Source of the DNA: an uncultured Eubacteriales bacterium
GTDB lineage: Bacteria; Bacillota_A; Clostridia; Oscillospirales; Oscillospiraceae
Reading direction: 5' to 3'
Assembly: GCA_949451265.1 (NCBI GenBank)
Contig: CASTQR010000109.1
Span: 1 to 5,853 of the forward strand
DNA: 5,853 nucleotides
Under the pieces are notes generated by a model that was not told the DNA's origin, searched no databases, and worked only from the letters and a program-made list of their open reading frames with translations. Numbering within the stretch: position 1 is the first letter of the stretch; every line of letters starts with the position of its first letter. A program made the translations under genes and the position numbers. Positions 1 to 5,176 of the stretch are shown here, piece after piece.

Positions 1-1005
1 AGCCAAATCGACGCGCTGCTGAACTCCATGCGCAGCGGCGGCGACGCGGACAAGGCGGAGGAGAAACAACCGGAGAAAAAGTACCGGAAATATGACTTCA
101 CCACCCCCCGGAAGTTCACCAAGGATCGGATCAAGATGCTGAACGGCATCTTCGAGAACTACACCAGGGTGATCGGCTCCCGGCTCAACGCCCAGCTCCG
201 CACCACCTGCGAGATCGAGGTGGAGAGCATTGAGGAGCAGAAGTTCTTTGAATTTAATAATGCCTTGATGGAGGGCGACGTGCTGGCTATGGTGGACGTC
301 ACCATCCAGCCCAGGGAGGAGGGCGGAACGCCCACCCTGGCGGAGGATCCGGTGATGGTGTACCTCTCCACCCAGACGGCCCTGGGCATGATGGACCGGA
401 TGATGGGCAGCGAGGGGGAGATGAACCGGGAGATCCCCAGCGGGTACGCCTACACCGATCTGGAGCTCCAGCTCTACGAACACCTGATGCGGGATGTGGT
501 GGGGCTGATGGGGAACAGCTGGGAGAACTATGTGCCCATCACCTTCGAGTATAACCGCACCGAGGTCAACCCAACCCTGGTCCAGCTGCTGAACCTGGAC
601 GAGACGGTGGTGCTGGTGGACATGAAGCTGGACTTCAGCGGCAACGAGGGGCGGATGAGTATCGTCCTGCCCGGCAGCGTGCTGACCAGCATCTTCGGGG
701 AGGTCAACCGGGAGAGCCTGGGCCGCAAGGTGGCCAGCGAGGACAACTCGGAGGAGATCTTCGACCGCCTGCGGGATTCCACCCTGGAGATTGTGGCGGA
801 GCTGGGGGATACCCAGCTGTCCCTCAGCGACATCTATCACCTGAGCGTGGGCGACGTGCTGGATCTGGGACGGCCCAAGGATTCGCCGGTATTCCTGGAA
901 ATCGGGGGCTACCAGTGGTTTACGGGCCGCATGGGCACCCACAAGAAAAACATGGCCATCAAGATAGACGAGGTGTGCTATTCGGCCGAGCAAAGGAGCG
1001 AGTAA
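1..1005 (+). CDS. fliM: Flagellar motor switch protein FliM (5' end missing)
   Basis: FliM forms the middle of the cytoplasmic C-ring: it binds FliG above, FliN/FliY below, and CheY-P through its N-terminal peptide. The reading frame is already open at base 1, where it reads SQIDALLNSM, the tail of the family's LSQ-EIDALL CheY-binding peptide, so the true start lies only a few codons upstream. 334 residues are visible, near the usual full length. A charged linker follows, then the FliM signature YDFTTPRKF (visible residues 31-39), the CheC-like middle domain (about 48-240) and a C-terminal SpoA/FliN-like domain (about 258-325, with LSVGDVLDLGR). The FliG-contact motif, usually GGxG, reads GSEG at 406-417. 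The stop is 3 nt before fliY, and the fliY ribosome binding site lies inside the fliM 3' end. Identification is secure; the exact start is not visible. Confidence 0.97.
   Translation, partial: SQIDALLNSMRSGGDADKAEEKQPEKKYRKYDFTTPRKFTKDRIKMLNGIFENYTRVIGSRLNAQLRTTCEIEVESIEEQKFFEFNNALMEGDVLAMVDVTIQPREEGGTPTLAEDPVMVYLSTQTALGMMDRMMGSEGEMNREIPSGYAYTDLELQLYEHLMRDVVGLMGNSWENYVPITFEYNRTEVNPTLVQLLNLDETVVLVDMKLDFSGNEGRMSIVLPGSVLTSIFGEVNRESLGRKVASEDNSEEIFDRLRDSTLEIVAELGDTQLSLSDIYHLSVGDVLDLGRPKDSPVFLEIGGYQWFTGRMGTHKKNMAIKIDEVCYSAEQRSE
992..998 (+). promoter_or_regulatory. Ribosome binding site of fliY, inside fliM
   Basis: AAAGGAG lies 10 nt before the ATG at 1009 and within the last codons of fliM. It supports that ATG as the fliY start and implies close translational linkage of the two switch proteins. 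Confidence 0.8.
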
Positions 1006-1008
1006 GCG

Positions 1009-2538
1009 ATGGAGAAGGAAATCTTCAGCCCAATGGCGATAGACGCCTTGGGCGAAATGATGAATATCAGCCTTGGCTCCTCGGCCACCGCGGTATCGAA
1101 TATGCTGGACCATCGGGTGGACATCACCACGCCCACGGTGTCGGTGGTGGAGGTCAAGGGGTTCTCCCTGGGCAACCTGGAGCCGGCCATCGGCGTGGAG
1201 ATCAAGTACGTAGAGGGCTTGGAGGGCAGCAACATCATGCTCCTCAAGCGAAGCGACATCAAGGTCATCGTGGACATCCTCATGGGCATGGAGACGCCGG
1301 ACGAGGAGTTCGAGCTGAACGAGCTGACCATCAGCTGCGTGTGCGAGGTCATGAACCAGATGATGGGCTCAGCGGCCACCGCCATGTCCGACTTCCTGGG
1401 CTTCCGGGTGGACATCTCCACCCCCCACTCCTTTGAGCTGGACGACCTGGAGGCCTTCAAGCAGGAGCATATGCCCGCGGGGGCGGACCAGGTGGTGGTA
1501 GTCCGGTTCTTCCTGAAGATTGAGGACGCGCTGGAGAGCGAGTTCATGAACGTCATGTCGGTGGATCTGGCCAAGGAACTGCTGAAAAGCCTGGGCCTGG
1601 AGGACGAGGTGAGCGTGGCAGGGGCCGCGGCCCCCGCAGCCGAGCCCGCCCCCGCCCCCGCCGAGAGCAACCGGCAGATGTCCCAGGAGGAGATCGAGGC
1701 TATGCTCCACGGCGGCGGAGCGGCGGAGCCCGCCCCGGCCCCGGCCCCGGCGCCCGAGCCCTCCGGCGGCGACCATAAGATGAGCCAGGAGGACATCGAG
1801 CGGATGCTGGCGGGCATGGGCGGCGGCGAACCCGAGCCCGCCCCGGCCCCCGCCCCGTCCGGCGGCGGGGATCATAAGATGAGCCAGGAGGAGATCGAGG
1901 CCATGCTGGCGGGCGGAGCGCCTGCCGCGCCGCCTCCCGCGCAGGCCCCGGCCCCCGCGCCTGCTCCGGCTCCGGCGCCCACTCCTGCCCCGGCCCCGGC
2001 CCCGGCGCCCGCGCCGCAGCCCGCGCCGCCTGTCCAGCAGCCCGTGGCGGCCGCGCCCGCCCCGGCCCCCGCGGCCCCGGCCGCCAGCACGGCGGATTTG
2101 GCGGCCATGATGACGGCGATGATGACGGCCATGACCACGGCGATGGCCAACAACGCCGCCGCCGCGCAGCCCGCCCCGGCCCCCGCCCCCAAAGCGCCCG
2201 AGCCTAAGGTGATCGCCACCAGGCCGGCCCGCATGGAGGAGATGGACCCGGCGGACCGGCTGGGCAAGGAGCAGGCCCAGAACCTGGACCTCATCATGGA
2301 GGTGCCCCTCCAGGTGACGGTGGAGATCGGACGGGCCCGCCGGAAGGTCCAGGATATCCTGGAGTTCGCCAAGGGCTCCCTGGTGGTGCTGGATAAGCTG
2401 GCGGGCGATCAGGTGGACCTGTTCGTCAACGGCAAGTGCATTGCCAGGGGCGAGGTGGTGGTCATCGAGGACAACTTCGGCGTCCGGATCACCGAGATCG
2501 TCCAGACCCCCGGCATTGAGATGCTGGCCGGGAAATAA
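1009..2538 (+). CDS. fliY: FliY: CheY-P phosphatase / FliN-type switch protein with three internal EIDALL-like motifs
   Basis: FliY combines a CheC-type CheY-P phosphatase with a FliN ring domain in the C-ring. The N-terminal CheC-like domain (about residues 5-200) keeps both active-site patterns: D12-x3-E16-x2-N19 and S109-x3-E113-x2-N116. The C-terminal SpoA/FliN domain (about 425-500) is canonical, with NLDLIMEVPLQVTVE, LDKLAGDQVDLFVNGK and FGVRITEIV. Between them lies a linker of about 220 residues with MSQEEIEAML (224-233), MSQEDIERML (258-267) and MSQEEIEAML (291-300), each resembling the FliM/FliY CheY-P-binding peptide. An Ala-Pro stretch and a Met-rich island (about 367-379) follow. 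The usual N-terminal copy of the peptide is absent. At 509 residues it is well above the roughly 380 of B. subtilis FliY (from memory). It is preceded by AAAGGAG, and cheY follows. Family assignment is firm; the role of the repeated motifs is inferred from resemblance. Confidence 0.96.
   Translation: MEKEIFSPMAIDALGEMMNISLGSSATAVSNMLDHRVDITTPTVSVVEVKGFSLGNLEPAIGVEIKYVEGLEGSNIMLLKRSDIKVIVDILMGMETPDEEFELNELTISCVCEVMNQMMGSAATAMSDFLGFRVDISTPHSFELDDLEAFKQEHMPAGADQVVVVRFFLKIEDALESEFMNVMSVDLAKELLKSLGLEDEVSVAGAAAPAAEPAPAPAESNRQMSQEEIEAMLHGGGAAEPAPAPAPAPEPSGGDHKMSQEDIERMLAGMGGGEPEPAPAPAPSGGGDHKMSQEEIEAMLAGGAPAAPPPAQAPAPAPAPAPAPTPAPAPAPAPAPQPAPPVQQPVAAAPAPAPAAPAASTADLAAMMTAMMTAMTTAMANNAAAAQPAPAPAPKAPEPKVIATRPARMEEMDPADRLGKEQAQNLDLIMEVPLQVTVEIGRARRKVQDILEFAKGSLVVLDKLAGDQVDLFVNGKCIARGEVVVIEDNFGVRITEIVQTPGIEMLAGK
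1669..1917 (+). repeat. Three-copy tandem repeat in fliY encoding EIDALL-like motifs
   Basis: Three in-frame units each encode an MSQE(E/D)IE-x-ML core followed by a Gly-rich then Ala/Pro/Glu-rich spacer. The cores begin at 1678, 1780 and 1879, giving periods of 102 and 99 nt. Units 2 and 3 are nearly identical in DNA over the GDHK-MSQE core and share the run ATAAGATGAGCCAGGAGGA. Unit 1 uses a different Ser codon and lacks GDHK, so the 2/3 duplication looks younger. Confidence 0.88.
1918..2088 (+). repeat. Low-complexity Ala-Pro linker in fliY
   Basis: Codons 304-360 of fliY are almost only Ala and Pro, in alternating (AP)n runs with rare Gln, Thr and Val. The DNA is a GC-saturated degenerate hexamer array of GCC/CCG/GCG/CCC codons. 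(AP)n tracts are generally extended and disordered, so this should act as a long spacer between the motif array and the FliN domain. A shorter Ala-Pro tract follows at about 2167-2200. Gain or loss of six-base units would keep the frame. Confidence 0.85.
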
Positions 2539-2549
2539 AGACAGCCCCG

Positions 2550-2562
2550 CCTCCATGGGAGG
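2550..2562 (+). other. Short hairpin in the fliY-cheY gap
   Basis: CCTCC and GGAGG form a perfect 5-bp stem around the 3-nt loop ATG. The 3' arm is a strong anti-16S-like sequence (GGGAGGT). No T-run follows, so it is not a typical intrinsic terminator. It could be an mRNA-stability or processing element in the 59-nt gap before cheY, but a short stem in GC-rich DNA may be chance. Confidence 0.35.
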
Positions 2563-2580
2563 TACACAACATAAATTGGA

Positions 2581-2586
2581 AAAGGA
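2581..2586 (+). promoter_or_regulatory. Ribosome binding site deciding the cheY start
   Basis: AAAGGA is 11 nt before the ATG at 2598. The earlier in-frame ATG at 2586 overlaps this element and has no usable site at normal spacing; the GGGAGGT at 2557-2563 is 22 nt away. This favours 2598. Confidence 0.7.
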
Positions 2587-2597
2587 TGGATCATACC

Positions 2598-2966
2598 ATG
2601 GCTAAGAAAATTCTGTTAGTGGACGACGCCGCCTTCATGCGCAAGATGATCAAGGACACCCTGGTGAAGAACGGCTACACCGAGGTGTTCGAGGCCGTTG
2701 ACGGCGCCGACGCGGTGGAGAAGTTCGGCGAGATCGGCCCCGACCTGGTGGTGATGGACATCACCATGCCCAACATGGACGGCCTGGAGGCCCTGAAGGC
2801 CATCCGCGCCAAGGACGGCAGCGCCAACGTGGTCATGTGCTCCGCCATGGGCCAGGAGTCCATGGTTATGGACGCCGTGCGCTCCGGCGCCAAGGACTTC
2901 ATCGTCAAGCCCTTCAAGCCCGACCGGGTCCTCAAGACCGTGACCTCCATTCTGGGCGCGCCCTGA
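2598..2966 (+). CDS. cheY: Chemotaxis response regulator CheY
   Basis: This is a stand-alone receiver domain of 122 residues, the usual CheY size. CheA phosphorylates CheY, which binds FliM (and FliY) to change rotation, and CheC/FliY-type phosphatases reset it. All key residues are present: acidic pair D9/D10, phospho-acceptor D54 in VVMDITMPNMDG, switch Ser S82, aromatic F101 in place of Tyr/Phe, and Lys K104 in FIVKPF. No output domain follows. The start at 2598 gives the standard N-terminus MAKKILLVDD; an in-frame ATG at 2586 would add four residues (MDHT) but sits on the ribosome binding site. Placement between fliY and the export genes matches the Bacillus fla/che operon and supports CheY rather than an orphan receiver. 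The stop codon overlaps the fliO start by one base. Confidence 0.96.
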   Translation: MAKKILLVDDAAFMRKMIKDTLVKNGYTEVFEAVDGADAVEKFGEIGPDLVVMDITMPNMDGLEALKAIRAKDGSANVVMCSAMGQESMVMDAVRSGAKDFIVKPFKPDRVLKTVTSILGAP

Positions 2967-3382
2967 TGGGAGAGTTCCCCGGCAAGTTCCCAAGGGCTTC
3001 CCTGTCCGTTCTGGACGGGCTGGACAGTTTGTTCAGCCTGATCTGGCTGCTGATCTGCGTGCTGGTGGTGGTGGTGCTGGCCTACCTGTTCACCCGCTAT
3101 GTGGCGGGGCGGGGGGGCGGCATGGCCGGGCTGTCCGGCGCGTCGGACCGGTTCAAGGTGCTCTCCCGCCTGTCCCTGGGGCGGGAGCAGGGGGTCATGC
3201 TGGTGAAGGCGGGGGAGAAGTTCCTGCTGCTGGGGGTGACGCCCTCGGGCATTACCCTGCTGAAGGAGCTGACCCAGGAGGAGGCGGACGCCGTCTGCCC
3301 GCCCCCCGACCCCAACCTGCCGCCGCCCCCCAGCTTCGGCGAGGCGCTGCGCACCGTACTCAAGCAAAAGAAACCGAGGTGA
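2966..3382 (+). CDS. fliO: Flagellar export-gate assembly protein FliO
   Basis: FliO is a small membrane protein that helps assemble the FliP ring of the flagellar type III export gate. The product is 138 residues. It has one strongly hydrophobic segment (about 22-43, with ICVLVVVVLAYLF), a Gly-rich juxtamembrane stretch, then the FliO-type cytoplasmic domain with the pattern FKVLSRLSLGREQGVMLVKA followed by FLLLGVTPSGITLL (about 63-99), and a Pro-rich basic tail. FliO diverges quickly, so position between cheY and fliP adds much of the confidence. The ATG at 2966 overlaps the cheY stop in TGATG, which implies translational coupling; I see only weak Shine-Dalgarno complementarity upstream. 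In-frame GTG codons near 3059 lie inside the membrane segment and are poor alternatives. Confidence 0.9.
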   Translation: MGEFPGKFPRASLSVLDGLDSLFSLIWLLICVLVVVVLAYLFTRYVAGRGGGMAGLSGASDRFKVLSRLSLGREQGVMLVKAGEKFLLLGVTPSGITLLKELTQEEADAVCPPPDPNLPPPPSFGEALRTVLKQKKPR

Positions 3383-3386
3383 GGAG
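3376..3386 (+). promoter_or_regulatory. Strong ribosome binding site for the GTG start of fliP
   Basis: GAGGTGAGGAG overlaps the fliO stop codon and lies just before the GTG at 3390. Its GAGGTGA part is 7 nt from the start. The strength of this site supports GTG as the real start. Confidence 0.8.
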
Positions 3387-3389
3387 CCC

Positions 3390-4061
3390 GTGCCGACCGA
3401 CGGCCTGATCAATATCAACGGCGACAGTGTCCAGAGTCTGGAGATCATCGCCCTCACCACCCTCATCGCCCTGATGCCCTCCCTGCTGGTGATGATGACC
3501 TCGTTCACGCGGTACATCATCTCCCTGTCCTTCCTGCGCACCGCCATGGGCACCAACCAGACCCCGCCCAACGTGGTGCTGGTGGGCATTGCCATCTTCC
3601 TCACCCTGATCACCATGAACCCCACCCTCACCCGGATCCAGACGGAGGCCTGGGAGCCCTATACCAACGAGGAGATTGGGGCGGAGGAATTTGTGGACCG
3701 GGCGGCGGTGCCGCTGAAGGAGTTCATGCTGGCGGACATCAAATGGGATACCCTGGAGATGTACTGCGAGCTGGCCCATGTGGACGCGCCGGAGAACGGG
3801 GAGCAGGCGGTGGCGGAGACGCCCCTGCGGATCATCGTCCCCGCCTTCATGACCCAGGAGCTCCAGCGGGCTTTCTTCAACGGGTTTCTGCTGTATATCC
3901 CGTTCCTGCTGATCGACGTGATTGTGTCGTCCACGCTGATGTCCATGGGTATGATCATGCTGCCCCCGGCCATGATCTCCACCCCCTTCAAGCTGCTGCT
4001 GTTCATCTCTGTCAACGGCTGGGATCTGATGTTCTCCACGCTGGTCCAGGGCGTCAAGTAA
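3390..4061 (+). CDS. fliP: Flagellar type III export channel protein FliP
   Basis: FliP forms the pentameric core of the FliPQR export channel. The 223-residue product carries the family signatures MMTSFTRYIISLSFLRTAMG (35-54), TPPNVVLVGIAIFLT (58-72), PLKEFML (108-114), PAFMTQEL (151-158), FLLYIPFLLIDVIVSSTLMS (166-185) and the Met-rich loop MSMGMIMLPPAMIS. About four hydrophobic segments lie near residues 17-38, 60-77, 162-190 and 197-217. The start is GTG with a strong ribosome binding site. There is no cleavable signal peptide, unlike enterobacterial FliP but like the short B. subtilis form as I recall it. The gasket triplet, MMM in Salmonella, reads MIM here. It follows fliO by 7 nt and precedes fliQ by 16 nt. 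Confidence 0.97.
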   Translation: MPTDGLININGDSVQSLEIIALTTLIALMPSLLVMMTSFTRYIISLSFLRTAMGTNQTPPNVVLVGIAIFLTLITMNPTLTRIQTEAWEPYTNEEIGAEEFVDRAAVPLKEFMLADIKWDTLEMYCELAHVDAPENGEQAVAETPLRIIVPAFMTQELQRAFFNGFLLYIPFLLIDVIVSSTLMSMGMIMLPPAMISTPFKLLLFISVNGWDLMFSTLVQGVK

Positions 4062-4077
4062 CCGGAAAGGAGCCGAC

Positions 4078-4338
4078 ATGGATACCACGCAGGCAATGGA
4101 TCTGGTGCGGGACGCGGTGGGCGTGGCCATCAAGCTGGCCAGCCCCATGCTGCTGCTGAGTATGGTGGTGGGTGTGGTGGTGGCCATCTTCCAGGCCGTC
4201 ACCCAGATCCACGAGCAGTCCATCGGCTTCGCGCTGAAGCTCATCGTGGTCATCGGCGTGCTGCTGCTGGCGGGCGGGTGGATGCTGGACACGTTGAAGG
4301 ACTACACCTATGAGATCTTCCAGCTGATCGCCAGCTGA
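4078..4338 (+). CDS. fliQ: Flagellar type III export channel protein FliQ
   Basis: FliQ packs around FliP/FliR in the export gate. The 86-residue product has the family's usual length and two hydrophobic hairpin helices (about 16-40 and 50-70) around the signature IFQAVTQIHEQ (37-47). AAAGGAG at 4066-4072 lies 5 nt before the ATG. Compared with family members I remember, two normally conserved prolines are replaced: the F-x-P-K motif after TQI-EQ reads FALK (51-54), and GPWML reads GGWML (66-70). The gene lies 16 nt from both fliP and fliR. Identity is certain from signature, length and context. Confidence 0.97.
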   Translation: MDTTQAMDLVRDAVGVAIKLASPMLLLSMVVGVVVAIFQAVTQIHEQSIGFALKLIVVIGVLLLAGGWMLDTLKDYTYEIFQLIAS

Positions 4339-4354
4339 CCGGGGAGGCTGAGCC

Positions 4355-5122
4355 ATGTTTGACTGGCAGGAGCTGACCCTGTTCCTCTTTATCAACGCCC
4401 GGGTGGGCGGGTTCGTCCTGTTCAACCCCCTTTTTGGCCGGAACAACATCCCCGCCGCCTTCCGTGGCGGCATGGCGATGGTGCTGTCCTGGTTCGTCAT
4501 GGGGGTCACCACCCAGCGGGTGGACATTCCCGGGACCCTGCCGGAGCTGGCGCTCCGGCTGATGCTGGAGATGGGCCTGGGCTTCCTGCTGGGGATGGCG
4601 GTGAACTTCTTCTTCTACATCCCCCAGCTGGCGGGGAACATGGTGGACACCCAGATGGGTATGACCATGAACCAGATGTACGATCCGGGAACCTCCTCCA
4701 ATATGTCGGTGACGGGGCAGATTCTCAACGTGCTGATGACCCTGCTGTTTTTCGCCGCGGGGGGGCACTACACCCTGCTGCGGATTTTCCTCACGTCGGA
4801 GGAGATCGTCCCCCTGGGGGCGGCTGCCCTCCGGCTGCCCGCCGTGAACTACCTGCTGGAGCTGTTCATCGAGTGCACGGTGCTGGGGGTGAAGCTGTGC
4901 ATGCCCATCCTGGCGGCGGAGCTCATCGCCCAGGTGGGCATGGGGGTGCTGATGAAGGTGATCCCCCAGATCAATGTGTTCGCCATCAACATCGAGCTGA
5001 AGGTGATCGTGGGCCTGGGCCTGCTGTTCATCCTCATCATCCCCTTCAGCGAGTTTTTGATTGACGCGGAGCGCGCCATGCTGGAGAGCCTCCGCGAGAT
5101 CCTCGTCCTCAGCGGCGGATAG
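4355..5122 (+). CDS. fliR: Flagellar type III export channel protein FliR
   Basis: FliR is the single-copy subunit that closes the FliP5-FliR1 export channel and contacts FlhB. The 255-residue product is of normal length and mostly membrane-embedded. Family features include the N-terminal RVGGFVLFNPLFG (16-28), GLGFLLGMAVNFFF (74-87), the AGNMVDTQMGM motif (93-103), the YDP followed by a polar stretch (109-120), GGH (136-138) and PQINVFAI (204-211), then a final hydrophobic helix and a charged amphipathic C-terminus. GGGGAGG at 4341-4347 is 7 nt before the ATG. It is separate from flhB, not fused to it as in some clostridia; the gap is 54 nt. Confidence 0.97.
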   Translation: MFDWQELTLFLFINARVGGFVLFNPLFGRNNIPAAFRGGMAMVLSWFVMGVTTQRVDIPGTLPELALRLMLEMGLGFLLGMAVNFFFYIPQLAGNMVDTQMGMTMNQMYDPGTSSNMSVTGQILNVLMTLLFFAAGGHYTLLRIFLTSEEIVPLGAAALRLPAVNYLLELFIECTVLGVKLCMPILAAELIAQVGMGVLMKVIPQINVFAINIELKVIVGLGLLFILIIPFSEFLIDAERAMLESLREILVLSGG

Positions 5123-5129
5123 CCCCAGG

Positions 5130-5153
5130 CGGCCCCGTAAGGATGGGGGGCCG
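5130..5153 (+). other. GC hairpin in the fliR-flhB gap
   Basis: CGGCCCC at 5130-5136 can pair fully with GGGGCCG at 5147-5153 around a 10-nt loop, and two G-T wobbles could extend the stem. No T-run follows, so it is unlikely to be an intrinsic terminator. It ends 9 nt before the G-rich ribosome binding site of flhB and might affect flhB translation or mRNA decay. The effect is inferred only. Confidence 0.45.
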
Positions 5154-5161
5154 TTGGCAGC

Positions 5162-5169
5162 AAGGGGGG
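5162..5169 (+). promoter_or_regulatory. Ribosome binding site for the TTG start of flhB
   Basis: AAGGGGGG lies 7 nt before the TTG at 5177. An in-frame TAA at 5138-5140 and the lack of any in-frame ATG or GTG between it and the conserved FlhB N-terminus leave TTG as the only credible start. Confidence 0.75.
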
Positions 5170-5176
5170 ATGGACG

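Noticed and set aside
1369..2556. Long minus-strand open frames across fliY (also 978-1817 and 1872-2372)
   Set aside because: They mirror the GC-rich Ala-Pro coding DNA and give Gly/Arg/His-rich or Gly-Ala products with no recognisable domain. The plus-strand fliY is clearly real.
2586..2597. Upstream ATG as the cheY start
   Set aside because: It overlaps the AAAGGA element, lacks a ribosome binding site at normal spacing, and adds MDHT before the standard CheY N-terminus.
2536..2600. Sigma-28-type promoter before cheY
   Set aside because: TAAA-like bases occur, but no GCCGATAA-like -10 element lies at the required distance.
2576..2605. Possible nine-codon leader peptide starting at TTG and overlapping the cheY start
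   Set aside because: It is very short, has a weak start, spacing of 12 nt from GGAGGT, and no regulatory sequence logic; chance is the better explanation.
2598..2966. cheY inside a structural flagellar operon as a novelty
   Set aside because: This arrangement is already known from the Bacillus-type fla/che operon.
3390..3500. Missing FliP signal peptide as evidence of truncation
   Set aside because: The GTG start has a strong ribosome binding site and the short form resembles B. subtilis FliP, so this looks like the normal Firmicute layout.
5130..5155. Intrinsic terminator between fliR and flhB
   Set aside because: The stem is not followed by a T-run, and flhB continues the conserved operon, so termination is unlikely.
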